From Montifringilla adamsi (Eukaryota > Chordata > Aves > Passeriformes > Passeridae), in the NCBI GenBank assembly GCA_017590115.1, contig JAGGNK010015225.1:186001-250000 (forward strand): a stretch of 64,000 nt of DNA, in the 5' to 3' direction. A model generated the notes under the pieces. That model was not told where the DNA came from. It searched no databases and worked only from the letters and a program-made list of their open reading frames with translations. Positions 1 through 12,499 of this stretch are shown one piece after another (the first letter of the stretch is position 1; every line of letters starts with the position of its first letter). The position numbers and the translations under genes were made by a program.

Positions 1-170
1 GGGTCAGGGAGGCAGATGGAGTCATGCACACACGGCACATCCCGCCTGAGTCAGGGCCTGGTCACCGCCGTGTGACCGGCAGCAGGGACGGGATCAAAGC
101 CCAAGGGCTGGAGCAAATCCCAGCAGTGAGTGTGCACAGTTGGCTCAGAGGAGGCACTGCAGGGCTCCTC

Positions 171-624
171 TGTTGTGGTGCACTAGTTTTAGTTGTTCTC
201 TTGCACTGGGTGATTGGGAATTTGCACAGAGTAGTTCTATATTGCACTGTACAGCTTATGTTATATCATGTGGTTTGTTATCCCTTTCCCCCATCTCGTG
301 GTCTTTCCCTCACCCACCCCAGTAACCCTGGTGGTCCCTCCTGGGTTACCCCTCCCCTCACCACTCCTCATTTTATCCATTGGCTGTGGATCTCTCCCTC
401 TGTCCCCATTCCCGGGGTATAAAAGTCCCCTGCCACCAGGGAATGCCCTCTTTCTCCCATGGGTTTGTCCACCTGGTGTGTCTCTTGGAATAAAGGAGAA
501 CGTTTCCCACGTGGAGAAGAGCACTTCTCAATCTTTTTCCTTCATCTATGAAATATCCTGTGGGCAAGGGTCCATAGCTAGCCGGAGTGGGCCCCAACAG
601 CCCAGCAGAAATCTCAATATTTCA
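171..624 (+). mobile_element. Solo LTR of an endogenous retrovirus (ERVK/class II-like)
   Basis: A 454-bp element starting TGTTGTGG and ending ATTTCA (TG...CA ends), flanked by an exact 6-bp target duplication CTCCTC (165-170 and 625-630). A U3-like part has an inverted CCAAT motif (about 379-383) and a TATA box TATAAAAG at 418-425; a poly(A) signal AATAAA follows at 489-494, so a short R region and then a U5 of roughly 110 bp can be drawn. No primer-binding site or retroviral coding sequence follows on the right, so this is a solo LTR left by recombination. A 6-bp duplication fits class II (ERVK/alpharetrovirus-like) integrases. The subfamily name is not known to me. Open frames across it (for example 268-759) are not genes. 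Confidence 0.85.
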
Positions 625-630
625 CTCCTC

Positions 631-2350
631 CTTCTGACGCAGAGCTCCCCTTCGAGGGGAGATGGGCTTGGCGAGTGCCCCGGCCTGGGGAGACGTGGGG
701 GAGCTCAAATCAGAGTCATGAGTGGAGTGAGATCATCTTGTTGGGCCTTTCTGAGGTGATGAGCTGATGCATTTCCCGCAGCGTGGGGGTCCCTGCACAT
801 GCCCAAGTGCTCCAGAAAAGCGTCATTCAGGGAAGGAGCCACCACTCACTTCCCCACTCATTCAGTGGTAGATCAAGTTTCCTGCTGTGGTTTTGAAGCT
901 CTTCTCTTCTTTGAGCTTGTCTGGCTTCCCCTTGGAGTCATTGTGTCTTGCTGTGACAAGATTGTTTTTGATGTTTAAAGAGTCCATGAGAGCCTACTCC
1001 CTCACATCCTGTGGAAGGGCAAACTTCTGCCCAGCTTACTAGTAGTTAAAAGCCAGAATTTCCTGATCATTCCCTCCAAAACTTTGCCTCCAGTCTCCAA
1101 GGCATTGATCAGGGAATCATGACAGCTGGAAAAGCCCTCTAAGACCATCAAATACAACCATTAACCCATCACTGCCAAATTCCCCACTAAACCCCATCCC
1201 CAGCTATGTATTCACATGTCTTTTGGACACTTCCAGGGATGGGGACTCCACCACTTCCCTGGGAAGCCTGTGCCAGTGCTTGACAATATTTTCAGTGAAG
1301 GCATTTTCCCTAATGTCCAATCTAAACATCCTCTGGTGCAACTTGATGTTGTTTCCTCTCATCCTGTTTCTGGTTCCCAGAGAGCAGAGCCTGATCCCCC
1401 CGGCTGTCCCCTCCTGGCAGGGACTTGTGCAGAGCCACAAGGTCCCCCCTGAGCCTCCTTTGCTCCAGGCTCAGCCCCTTCCCAGCTTCCTCAGCCCCTC
1501 CTGCTGCTCCAGACCCTTCCCCAGCTTCATTCCTTACTCTGGGTGTGATATTTCTCTCCTGATCCTTTTACCCCTTTTCCAACATCCTCTCACAACCACG
1601 AGCAGGACAGAGCTCCCCACCATGCACAGAAAGGAGGATGTGCTTCTTACAGAGGGTTTGCATCAACCATTTCAACCAGTCTCACACTGGGAGACCCTAT
1701 TGAGTTCTTTCTGTCCTGAATGATCCCATCTTTCAGAGTACAATCCTTCAGCAGACAGGGATGACCAGCCATCCTTCTCCCTTGGTGGAGAATTTGCCAT
1801 TAGGAAGTATTTAAATGAGCAGAGTTTGCTTGGGGAGCCTGAATCAATCTATTCATCCCACCACGTGTGATCAGAAAGAGGCACATCAGCAGCAGTGACT
1901 CTGTGTTTAGCACCAGACTCCTCATCCCTGTGACACCTCACCTTCCAAATTGCATTTGGTGCTAATTCCCAGCCAAAGCTGGAATTCGAGGTCTGCCAGG
2001 CAGACGCTTTTTAATCCATTTTGCAAATAATAATTTGTGTTCATTTTCAGTGCCAGTTTTTTAATGGAAATATATCCCCAACGAGGGAGTATGGGGTGCA
2101 AGGACAAAGGTCTGGGCATTTTGTACTGTCATCATTGCCTCTATCAAACAAACCTGTAATTTCACTCAAGAATGCTAAGCCAAACTCAATTAAAAATGTT
2201 GGTTTTCTATCAAAACCAACTTGATTGATGCTGATTATATTCTTGTCATTTTATACCATATGGACTGAATGGTATGTCCACGGTTTTTCATGGGACTGTT
2301 GTCATATCTATAATTACTTGTGCTGCCGTGCTTGCCTTGTCAACAATCAG
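631..2350. other. Intergenic DNA around the first CR1
   Basis: Apart from the CR1 at 1113-1543 I see no gene. The part from 2020 to 2350 is AT-rich. Short open frames are not supported. Confidence 0.6.
1113..1543 (-). mobile_element. CR1 LINE fragment (3' part)
   Basis: Reads as reverse-strand CR1: "ctggaaaagccctctaagaccatc" at the left (element 3' end), then the "tccagggatggggactccacc" and "ctgggaagcctgtgccagtgct" blocks, ending in the "ttccccagcttcattcc" block. 5'-truncated, moderately diverged, no coding capacity. Confidence 0.93.
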
Positions 2351-2452
2351 CACTGGATGGGGCTTGGAGCAACCTGGCAGAGGGGTTGGAATAGATGATC
2401 TTTAAGGTCCCTTCCAGCCCAAACCATTCTAGGATCTCATGACTCTATGATT
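2351..2452 (+). mobile_element. CR1 LINE 3'-end fragment
   Basis: Ends with "gatctttaaggtcccttcc" and "aaaccattct...actctatga", the avian CR1 3' tail. It has an internal deletion between "gcaacctgg" and "cagaggggttgga". Confidence 0.93.
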
Positions 2453-5400
2453 ATCCTACTCCTGGCCTTCAGGAGCTCCTCCATATGCCAGAAATATTAA
2501 CACAAGCAATCCAGAGGCCTGTGGAGGCAGCTCCTGAGGACCACTGGATGCAAATTTCCTCGATGGCTAATCTAAAAATATTTGTCTGTAGTAGATATCC
2601 AATACCCTCCTTGGTTCTACCAACAGATGAGGCTCATCTCACCTAATTTTAGCTGCCAAAACGTCAGGTGTTCGGTGTGAGCCAAGTCTGGCCTCCCCCT
2701 CTCTAGTCAATGGAGGGAAGCAGTTTTAGAAAGCAACTCATCCCACCCATCTCTGGAGCGACTGAATCACTCTCCAGGAGAGGTGTCTCTCTCCATCAGC
2801 TGCTTAGAAAGGCAAAGCAGGCGGCTGCATCAGGCACTGAGGCTTGGTAGCCCTCTTCCCTTTTGGCAGTGATTTAACATCTCCACTGCAGGCATTCCCT
2901 TTGCTCCTTATTTACCCTAAGTACTCCTCCTAATCCTCCTTGTGCCCCTCAGCCCAACCATTCCTGTGTTGCCTCTAGCAGTTACAGTTCCCCTAATTAA
3001 TTGGTGCATGACACTTTCTGTCCAGTGTCTATATCCCCTTCTTCCCCTGCTTTGTGCTGATTATGTTCTGCCTTTTATTTCTTCTTCCTGCTTTCATCTT
3101 GCTATTCACCCAAGATGAGCACCACGCTGAACACTTGAGTTTTTTGGACATCCTAAAAAATTCTCTTCCTCTCAACCTTGCCTTTTCCACTCAAGGGGCT
3201 CTATCTCAATGTTTTATCCCATTTCTCTCCACAGCTTTGGGAAACCTACTGTGCTACCAGCTGCTGTGTCTCTCTTTGGGTCTGTTCTCTCTTAGTTCAT
3301 ACCAAATGCTGTTGCAGGTGATGTTCACGAGGCTGTGAACAGCCACCAGCTTCCAGCCTTGTGATAAATATAATTTTATCTGTCAAAATGAGGCTTGAAC
3401 CAGTTGGCTCACATTTGGTGCAAGACCATTCGTGTCAGAAATTATCTCCTTTAATTTTGAGAAGGCTTGGCAATGTTTTTTTCTGCTGGCTGCAGGAAAC
3501 TTGTCTTATACCTGCCTCATGCTGACGTTCCTCTTAACAACAGTTGCATTTTCTGTAATGTGTTATGAACTCGTAAAAAAGTTCATTTGACTTTGTTCTT
3601 CAACTGTGTGACCCATGTTGATTCTCAGATGCTACAAATACCTGCTCTTGGGCTGGACTACAATCAGCCTGACTTGATTTTAAAATGGAGAGGATGGAGA
3701 AGTTATATGAGACAATAAGACCAAGCTTCTAATCATGTTCTACCAATAAATCAGAAAGAAACATTGAGACAAGCCCCTTTTTCTCTCCATTTCTCTGTCA
3801 CTGTAAGGGAAACAACATCCACTGTGCTTTATAAAGGATCCTGAATTTCTTGGATGGAAGAGGTTGCAGAAGTTCAGGCACTTACTACTGCAGACTCATG
3901 CTCGTAAAAGGTGTTCTGGGTTTGGAGAACATTCAGATCTAGTTTCCCTTTTAAATAAAGAGGCTCACATGATTACCTCTGTAACGAGCTGGGACCTACA
4001 AAAAACACGCTGTAAGTACCAGAGTTCAGAAGAAGCATTAGTGCAAAAGAGCTCCTTTAAATGCCCCGGGGCCAGATTTACAAAGACAGATAAGACACGG
4101 CCTGTGAAAAATCAGACACCGAGTTCAAATCTCAATTCTCCTAGGACTCATATGTATTCATTTCTCCTCCCTCCCTCCCTTTCCTCCCTCCCTGCTGCTT
4201 TTGCCAAAGGAGATGAGCTGGTTACTGTTAATGGCATCATCCCGAGCGCTTCTCGCGTTGCAGCACCGAGACTTGTTAAGGAAAATCCCCGTGTAATGGC
4301 ATTACTTGGCACTTTTGTACAGGACCTGCAGCTGGGAGCTCGACACCATCCACGAGCACAGACTGATAAACCCCACAGTGCATCGCCGCCTTTGCCAAGC
4401 ACCACGCCAGGGCTTGGTGGGCTTTGCTGGTCCCGTGGTGGAGTGGGAGAAGAAAGCAGGGGCTGCTTCTCCTGCCTTTCTGACTCCCTCCATCCACACC
4501 CCGGCTGGGAGTGGCCAGTGAAGCTTTTTTTGTGCTGGTGGAGCACAGCTGCAAAGTGGGGGGTTTGTAGGATCCCTTCTTGATTTGGCATATTCCCCCC
4601 TCCTCCCGGTCCAGTGCTCTGAGAGGAAAAAGAAGTGATGATCCTTTGGTAGAGAGAAGTTTTCTGCCTGTGCATCCCAGTGGTGGGAATTCAACTGTGC
4701 AACAGGTTAAGAGCTGGACAGCTCCAGTCAAGGCAAAGGCAGCCAGACTCCCCTGGTCCCACCTCTGCACGCCAGGTCTGCCAGCATGAGGGAGAAGCAT
4801 TTCCCAAAATCCTGACCCTGAGGTGCTTCTCAGCTACCGAGGTCCTTCCCTTCCACCAAGCAGCAGAGGAAATGCTCGTGCCTCGTGCAGGAAATGGTGC
4901 AGCTGAGCAAATCCTCCCTGTCCCTCCCTTAAATTATTTAGTGTCCTACAGGAGCAGAAGATGACCCCTGCTAAGCAGACTGTCAGGAGAGCAGCAGCCT
5001 TTGATGCAGTAATTGGAAATTTCCATTCTTTCCTTGCAGCCCTGAAAAACAGAAGAGTCTAATATACTGGGAAATCTCCATGCTGAGCTAGGAAATTTCC
5101 ATGATGGAAATTTTTAATGTATTCTCTGGCTTTAAACTACACAGGTTGATGAGGCTTGGGGTGTTTGTTTTGTGTTTTGTATTGTATTTGGGGGTTGTGG
5201 TTTGGTTTGTTTCTCTTTCTTTCTTTGCTTTGCAATTTGCTTGAAAGAATCAATGAGTGGCTGTGGGAAGGGTTGGAAAAATCAGCCTGACCAGAGGAAA
5301 AGTGATGCATTTGCAGGAGAAACACGTGCAGGACTGGCAAGGCACCTGTAACACTCCTGGCCGAGTCAGAGATAATGGGAACCTGTATTTTAACGAGACA

Positions 5401-6570
5401 GCCACTGCCAGAGGACAGAGATGACTCCGCAAGAAGCTCTGCAGCACAGCTTGGAAAGGTTGGAGCTTTTGATGCTCTTTCCACAAAAAAAGCCCAGCAG
5501 CCCAGAGGGTGAATATGTCTTTCCCTCAAATAATTTTCAGACTGCACAAGGAAAAAGCAGGTAAATAGCGGAGAAACAGCTCTTAGGGGGAACCTGTGTG
5601 AGCCCTCGGTCTAAATACCTGGCAGCTCTTGCTGGTGCTTTGAACAGAGAGATCTCAGGGACAGAAAATATGGGAGGGAATTGTCAGCTGTGCTGTAAAA
5701 ATGATGATGAGGAGCTCGTAGGAGCTCGGGTGGGAGGACAGCAGAGGAAACACATTGGAAGCAAAGCTGCTGCCTTTCCTGACTGTAGCACTGGGACTCT
5801 GCACGGGCTCTGTGTTGGCTTCTGCAAATCCCTCCCAGGCTGAGGCTCTGCCAGGGCTGGGCCCAGCTCCCTGCTCCCTGTCCTGTCCCATATGGGTGGT
5901 GGGGTGGCTCCTGTTGATGTCCAGCAGAAAAATGCAAAGTGTCCCTGCATTTCAAAATAACAACATGAAAACAAAATCCTATCAAGCCCCAAGATCCTTC
6001 AGCAAGTGAAGCCCCCTCCATCCAGTGGGCCAAACCAGCAGAAGTGGTTGGTTTTATTACTCACTGGACTATTTATTAAGCAGAAATTAGGGATTCACGG
6101 AGGTGGAGACATTGCAGCTTCATTTTGTTGGGCAGGTCCTTGTGAGCAGCACGGGTGGGGAGGAAGGGAGGGAGCCAGCCCCACACCAGGGGCTCTGGGT
6201 TTGGTCCACAGGAGCCTTGTGGGGCCAATGCAGACACAAAAACCTGCACAAAGCCAGCCTAATCCAAAGACAATGGGAGTTCTTGGCTGGTTTCTTTCTA
6301 ATGCCCCAAAAGGTGTTTAGTCCCTTCAGCCCCATGCTCTTGAGTGCTCATGGTGTTCCTGCCAGTTCCCAGTGTGCAGGATCTCAAAGGAAACACTCAA
6401 CTGGGATGAATGGCTGGGTGAGCAGTCAGTTCTTCACATCCAAGCACACAAAACCAAAAAGCAAACTCGTGGCACAGCAGGGAACTTCACCTCTCTTCCA
6501 GCTGGAACAGATCATTGCACTAAAATATCAAAGGCTTTATTTCACTGTGCTCCTGCAGGGCCCTCTGAGT
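2453..6570. other. Intergenic DNA without a supported gene
   Basis: Four kilobases of unique-looking sequence. It holds a pyrimidine-rich stretch (about 2890-3250), the kB-like cluster (5015-5113) and a T/G-rich stretch (5158-5225). The longest frames (3864-4583 plus, 239 codons; 4148-4800 minus on the opposite strand) overlap each other antisense, have no recognisable domain and no splice or promoter context, so I do not call them genes. Confidence 0.6.
5015..5113. promoter_or_regulatory. Cluster of NF-kB-like sites with a 21-bp palindrome
   Basis: GGAAATTTCC at 5015-5024 and 5091-5100, plus GGGAAATCTCC at 5069-5079: three kB-type palindromic motifs in 86 bp. The last one opens a perfect inverted repeat (10-bp arms 5093-5102 and 5104-5113, one-base centre). 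The motif type is established; use as an enhancer is inferred from clustering alone. Confidence 0.4.
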
Positions 6571-6795
6571 ACAGAATCACAGAATCATTGAGGTTGGAAA
6601 AGACCTCTAAGACCATCAAGTCCACCCATTAACCCAGCACTGCCAAGGCCAACACTGAACCACTCCTCCAAGTGCCATATCTACATATAGTTTAAATTCC
6701 CTTGGGGATTAGGATTCTACCACTGCCCTGAGCAGGCTTTTCCAATGCTTCACAGCCCTTTTGGTGGAGAAATTTTTCCTAAATTTTTCCTAGTC
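6571..6795 (-). mobile_element. CR1 LINE 3'-end fragment
   Basis: Starts "acagaatcacagaatcattg" (reverse of the CR1 terminal repeats), then "aggttggaaaagacctctaa" and a diverged body through "tttttcctaaatttttcctag". The terminal octamer repeats are intact, the 5' part is missing. Confidence 0.94.
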
Positions 6796-7715
6796 TGGGA
6801 GAAGATGTGTTCAGGTGTCAGTGAGTGAGAAGAGTGGAACAGGTCCTTCTGAGCACAAATCCTGTTGCCATTGGGTTGAGTCATGAGAGTATCCTGAAGT
6901 TCTTTGCTTGTCCATCACTTAAGCCCTAAATACCAAGACACTAAAACAAGTTATCTCTAATTGGGCAAGAGTTGAACTGTTGAGCGTCTGCCTGGGATGT
7001 GTTGACTACAGATGACAAAACAACAACTAAATCCTGCTCTGAGTTTGCAGTAAATGCTGAGAAGTACAAACCCTTAGGGTACAATCCATCTCCCTGTAAA
7101 CGAGAACCACACTCCACCATAAGCAGAATTACTGAGCTCAGAGTCTGGCTCCACAACACAGGTGGGTGGATCCAAGCCTCACAGACTACAAAAGTGGGTG
7201 ACTTTGGCTAGACAGATGGCTTTGTCATTGAGATCTCATATTCATTTATGTGTCCTTTAATCTGAGTCCATCTGCTGTCTCCTGTGCCAAGCACAGGAGG
7301 TGGAAGCCATCACTGGGGTGAGGTGAGTCCTTTGTTCTGGCTTTGTACTCCTTGCACAGCCCATCCTGGTCCATACATACAGCCCCAGAAAGAATCTGAA
7401 CCATGTGCTGCTTCCCTCTGAGTTTAATTGTTCACCTGGGGAAAAAACCCATAAAAACTCTGGACTTTCACTGTCCTTTGCTAATGACGGTATATTTTTA
7501 TTTTCAAGGATTTCTTTATTTCCTCTTCACCGCTGCTGCTAAAGAGTCACTTGAGTCATTTCCTCCATCCTGGAGCTGAGCCAAGCTCAGGATCAGGTCT
7601 CCAAAATCAGGACCACGTCTTTGAGTAGGAGATGAGCCAAAGCCCAGGACCTGGTGTCCTGAGCCTGGCACACGGCTGGGCCACTGCTCTGGGATCGGGG
7701 CACTCGGGGTGTGAT

Positions 7716-7733
7716 TGCTGCTGCTGCTGCTGC
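7716..7733. repeat. (TGC)6 microsatellite
   Basis: Six perfect TGC/CTG units. It creates a leucine-rich artefact in the plus-strand frame at 7715-8020. Confidence 0.85.
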
Positions 7734-8100
7734 TCGCTGGGTTATTCAACACTTTGCAAACTCAGCTTGACCTTAGAGCTCGATTCACCGCTGGCTGCCT
7801 GAACCCAAGCCAGGTTTGCCACCAAACAGGGTCACACCTGAACTTTTTGGGCTCAGGGAGTCATTCAGCCCAAGCAGGGAACACACCCCCAGGCTGGCTA
7901 ATTGCTGCTTCTTGCTCCCTGCAGATGGAGAGGGCAGGAGGAGGGCTGATCGCTGCTGTCTGTGATGGCATAGCAAGCAGCCTGACTTTTGGACCTCTCC
8001 CTCAGGGGCTTTACTCCTGAAAATGATTTATTAGGATGGTCTGTTTGATTTAATACGATACGGATGTGCTTTATGGGTCACAGAACTGAAATCTGACAAA

Positions 8101-8220
8101 GAATCTTCAGCAAATGCTGCCAATAGTATTTTGCCTCTCAGAACCTTCAGCAAATGCTGCCAATAGTGTTTTGCCTCTCAGAACCTTCAGCAAATGCTGC
8201 CAATAGTGTTTTGCCTCTAC
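8101..8220. repeat. 40-bp minisatellite, three tandem copies
   Basis: Units at 8101-8140, 8141-8180 and 8181-8220, each "gaaccttcagcaaatgctgc" followed by "caatagtgttttgcctctca". Copies 2 and 3 differ only in the last few bases; copy 1 has two substitutions. The near identity points to recent expansion or homogenisation. Confidence 0.95.
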
Positions 8221-8893
8221 TCCCTTCCATATTCCAGGAGATTTACTAGATTTGTGTTTTGAGTGGGTGGGGTCTTTTAGCTCAATAACAGTTTTGCCAG
8301 TCTAGGTGAACTTTTACCAGCTTACAGAAACTGTACATCAAATTTACAACTAAATATTCACAGCTGAGAGATTTACATCGAGGCTGAAGCTGTCGGAATA
8401 ATCAGCCAGTCAGGAGCAGCCATGCTTTCTGGCCAGCCAGAATGATCCCATCCAAATGGAATCAGCTCCAGAGCGGCGCCGGTGCCTGGTCCGGGCAGGG
8501 TCACATGGCTGAACCCAGCGACTGTGAGTGCTGAACACCGTCAGGAGTTGTGATTCCTCCATGGATAATTCATGAGCATAATAAGGAGCCACATTTGTTA
8601 AAGAAGCTGGTGCTTATGAATGATGCACTTACCGCTCTGCTCTGCTTCTCTTAGCGCTTCTCCCAGATGCTGGAACGTTATCCACATTATACATTCAATA
8701 GGATTTGTTCCAGCCGTTTCCCAAGGAGAATTTTTACTGTTCCCTGTTAGCTTGGGTTCCCAAGGAAGCCAGGCTGATGCGTTTGAGCACTGTTTATTTG
8801 GAGCCACACTTCCATACCTGCCTCTCCAGCACCTCTCAGCGCTGCTGAACTTGGTGGCATCTTTATCTGAATTTAATAAATGGAGAAGTGGAA

Positions 8894-9063
8894 ATTGCCC
8901 AGAGAATCTGTGGCTGCCCCATCCCTGGAAGTGTCCAAGGCCAGACTGGATGGAGCTCTGATCAACCTCGTCTGGTGGGAGGTGTCCCTGTCCATGGCAG
9001 GGGGATGGAACTGTGGGTGCTCTTTAAGGTCCCTTCTAACCCAAACCATTCTGTGATCCTATG
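8894..9063 (+). mobile_element. CR1 LINE 3'-end fragment
   Basis: Runs from "ttgcccagagaatctgtgg" through "ggaagtgtccaaggccag" to "aaaccattctgtgatcctatga". This is a CR1 3' UTR copy, 5'-truncated at about 170 bp. Confidence 0.94.
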
Positions 9064-12000
9064 AGCATTTTTGGAAGTTTAATGAAAGCAAGCAAAAGGT
9101 AGCAGCAAGGAAAAGAAAGATTACAGGCTGACTGCAACTCCCCTGTGAATCCAGAGAGAAATGAACTCTTGTAAGACCTTTGCCTGCAAGCAAGGTGAGC
9201 CTCAACCCTGTGAGGCACAAGAGAATTCACACTCAAGAGACATCCTTATCAGGAACCTTATCTGTTGCTAACATACCTACCTTAGGGAGTTTTAACATTT
9301 ATTTAAAAGTTGTTATTTTAAAGGAATAAGTACCTTGTGGTGCAGCATCAGAAGAAAAACACAGTGAGAGGCACCATTAGCAGGTGGAGCCGAGCAGAAA
9401 GCGCTGCCTCCCATTGTGATGCTGTGCGGGGCTGAGCAACCCAGAAAGAAAATATTAAACAGAAAAGGGCTGTGATATTGGCTGACAGCCTCAGCACAGG
9501 CCCGGGGGTTTGGAAATCCAGGATCAAATCACGTCTGCGATAACAACTCCTTTTATTGCCCACACGGACTTGGGGGTTTGGCTACCTTAGTTAAAAGGAG
9601 TGGGGATGATGGAAGCTGTCTCACAGGATCGTTCCTGTCCAGCAATATGAAATCACTTGATGTGCTCAGAGGTTGAAAGCACCCCGCAGTGAAATAAAAG
9701 GCACCAGCCATCACTCCTGTAGGCATTCTACGCTTCTCCCTACCTCTGACAGCTGCCACGCTACGGCAGAGATTGTTCTGCTCAGCCCCAGCTTCAGAAT
9801 CCAAATTTAGAACGTGTCCTATGACAGGAATCATTTACATGACAAAATCTGCCTTTCTCCAGATTCCTCTAATTAAGTCCTGCCTCCCTCGCAGCTCTCA
9901 CGCTGGTGGAGCGTTGCAGGGAAGGCGCCGTGGGAAAAGCAGCGTGTCTGTCTGCAGGATGCTCTCCTGAGCCCACCAGGGCGTAGCTGCTGCTGCACAT
10001 CCATCTGTGGGATGCTCTCCTGAGCCCAGCAGGATCTAGTTCAGTGCTGAGTACCTCAGGGTCAGCCCACACAGCCAGAAAAAGGGGTGAGGGCTCCTCA
10101 TCCTCCTGCGCTGGCTGCAATCCCACCATCAAGCTGCAGATGTGGCAGGAGAAGACTTCCCTTGGAACAATATTTAGGGCAGATTTGGATGTTTCTGTAA
10201 AGCCTGCTGTGGGTGCCTGATTAAGAATGGATGTTGGCAAATTTTTGGCATCACCTGGGTCTCCACTGAGTACCTGTGATCCACCACGGTCAACAGCAGT
10301 TTCTGTCCTCCAAAGGGTGTTGAGCTGCTGAGCTGCTAACGTGCCTGGCAGCTTGGAATCAAAGCTACATGGCCACACAAATAGGAGGATTTTAGGAAAT
10401 CCCACATATCCTTCAACATATTCTAGGAAAAAAAAAAGGTCCTTTCTTACTCATCCTGGGGTCACTGAGGATGTCTGAGCTACTTGCAGCAGAGTATGGT
10501 TTCAAAGACTTCCTCCTTGAATAACTGCTGTCTTCCCTGCTGGGAAGATCTCACACGTACCTGGCAGAGGAGCTTCTTCCTCCCATGGGAGGGATGTGCG
10601 TGGAGCCTTCGTGGCACTCCCCACCTCTGCAGCCCCCAGGAGGGTCAAACCTCCCTTCAGATCTGCCAAGATCCCTCAGCTGAGGCACCCAGTGCCCTCC
10701 CAAAGCTGGCTGGGCATTGCTCAGCATGGCACTGCTGAGTTCGTGGCGCAGATCAGAGGGTTCGTGGTGCCACCCAGGCTCGGGGCACAGGGACAGGGTG
10801 GCCACAGCCAGTGAAACACAAAGGAAGGAAGGGCGGCGCTGGCAGCTCCAAGTGCTGCAGCTCATCTGGCTCCCAAAAGCCTCCCTGGGATGGGTCAGTG
10901 TTTGTTCTCCACTGGTGGCACTCGGCCATCCCTGCGAGGTCTGGGCGGGATTTGGTGTTGCCGATATTTCTTCAGACAAGGGCACGTAAGCAGCTGGAGC
11001 AAGAGCAGCAGGAAGCTCCAGGAACCACAGGAGCATTTGCCAGTGATGCCAGTGGAGAAGCTCTTTCTATGGAGCAGCTCTTGCTCCTGCCTCCACATGC
11101 CAGGATGGGTCATTTCAGAGGAGTCACAGGTGCCCTCAAACACAGCACCAGCTCCAGGAGTGACGCTCTCATGCTCCTCATGAGGACAGTGTGTTCCTCC
11201 ATGGTGACCTGAGTCCTTTGCCCACCCCTTCATCCATCCCTCCATCAAATTCCTGCTGAGATCCATGCAGTGGGAGAGAACACACAGGATGTGCTGGTCA
11301 CCAGCAGCACCTGGGACTCGGCCATTACTGGGAAAAGCACTTGAACCGCCTTTCCATGAACCTGCAACCCCCCAGCAGCACCTTCTGATGCTGCCAGCAA
11401 GTCCTCCCTGCCTTTCCTCCACAGTTCAGCACTTGGGGCAGGTGCCTGACCTTCCATGGATGCAAAATTCCTGCCACAGGCAACCTGTTATCCCAAACAG
11501 GAGCACATCAATTCCACACCCTCACCCTCTGTGCAGGAGAAGGGATCATTTCACTCTGTTATTCCGGCCAGATTCCACCAAAGCAACCACAATTCAGGGT
11601 CTGTTTCTGTGTCCGATGCCAGCCACATAATGCTCTTAATCTTGGTGATTGTAGTTTATTAAGGATTTTGGAAACTGGGAAAATGGATTTCAGAGGAATA
11701 ACCAGGGAGGAAATTCCCTCAGAGGATCATGGCTGAAAACAAACATGTTTTTGTGCTTCCAGAAAATCAGCAAGACTAACAGTGCCATTGTTTGTGTAAG
11801 GGGGGATTTCCACATTTCAGGGAACAGCTTGGAAGCCAGCACAGCAGCTGCTCTCAGGAGGGCAGGAATTGTGAACCAGCACCAGAAAAAATCACAGCAG
11901 GTTAAAAATCATCGTATTTTTTTAAATGACCATCCAGATTTAGGCTGTGTTTGGTTTTTCTTTCCTTTCTGAGCCTGCTTTTCGAACCTTTAGGGGGCAT

Positions 12001-12499
12001 ATTTTCCTGCTTCCCTCATAGCATGAGAAGCACAAACACACCAGACTATTTTGCCCCTCATAAAAGCTCCTTGTCACAGAACCATGTGACTCTGGCCACC
12101 CATGCGTCACCGATGGCATGAAATATCACAAGATTTATAATAAAGTTACATGAGTCAGCAACGCTGAAACCTACCATGAGAAACAAGAATGCCATCCAGA
12201 GGGGGGAAAAGGTGGATTTCTAAAATCCACCCTGGGCTGCACATTAGGACAACCCACGCTTGGTACCTAGGATTCCTTTCCAGATGAAGAACCCCATGGA
12301 GACCACCTCTGTATCACCCTGGAAGGGCCAGGAGACAGCAGCAGGATGATTCCATTTGCAGTGGTGAGACCAAAAAGGGACAGAGTGTGGTGGGAAAGGA
12401 GAGAGCCATGAGAAGAGCAGGAAGGGAATGACAGGAGGTGAGGGAGAGAGCCTGAGGGAGCCAGAAATCTTTGTCTTGTCTTGATGGCCCTGATGATGA
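9064..12499. other. Intergenic DNA without a supported gene
   Basis: Unique-looking DNA with one small duplication (9957-10028). Frames of 120-178 codons on both strands between 9869 and 11630 mirror one another and resemble no family. The stretch around 12100-12180 contains TGAGTCAGCA, an AP-1/MAF-like half site, in an AT-rich setting. Confidence 0.55.
9957..10028. repeat. Direct duplication with 53-bp offset
   Basis: GGATGCTCTCCTGAGCCCA occurs at 9957-9975 and 10010-10028, both times preceded by a short "tctg"-containing stretch. It is a small local tandem duplication; no gene lies over it. Confidence 0.8.

Noticed and set aside
268..759. 163-codon plus frame at the left end
   Set aside because: It runs across the solo LTR and out of its far end.
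1906..1970. Sequences TAGCACCAG and TTGGTGCTAA, resembling the seed of the miR-29 family, whose genes lie in the same chromosomal neighbourhood in mammals
   Set aside because: The match stops after the first seven or eight bases, and no 22-nt mature sequence or hairpin is present. I saw no better match elsewhere by eye.
4110..4140. GTTCAAATC, like a tRNA T-loop
   Set aside because: No acceptor, D or anticodon arms around it and no B-box spacing.
3864..4583. 239-codon open frame on the plus strand
   Set aside because: Overlapped by similar frames on the minus strand, no domain, signal or family resemblance, and no exon-type boundaries. Consistent with chance in about 50 percent GC DNA.
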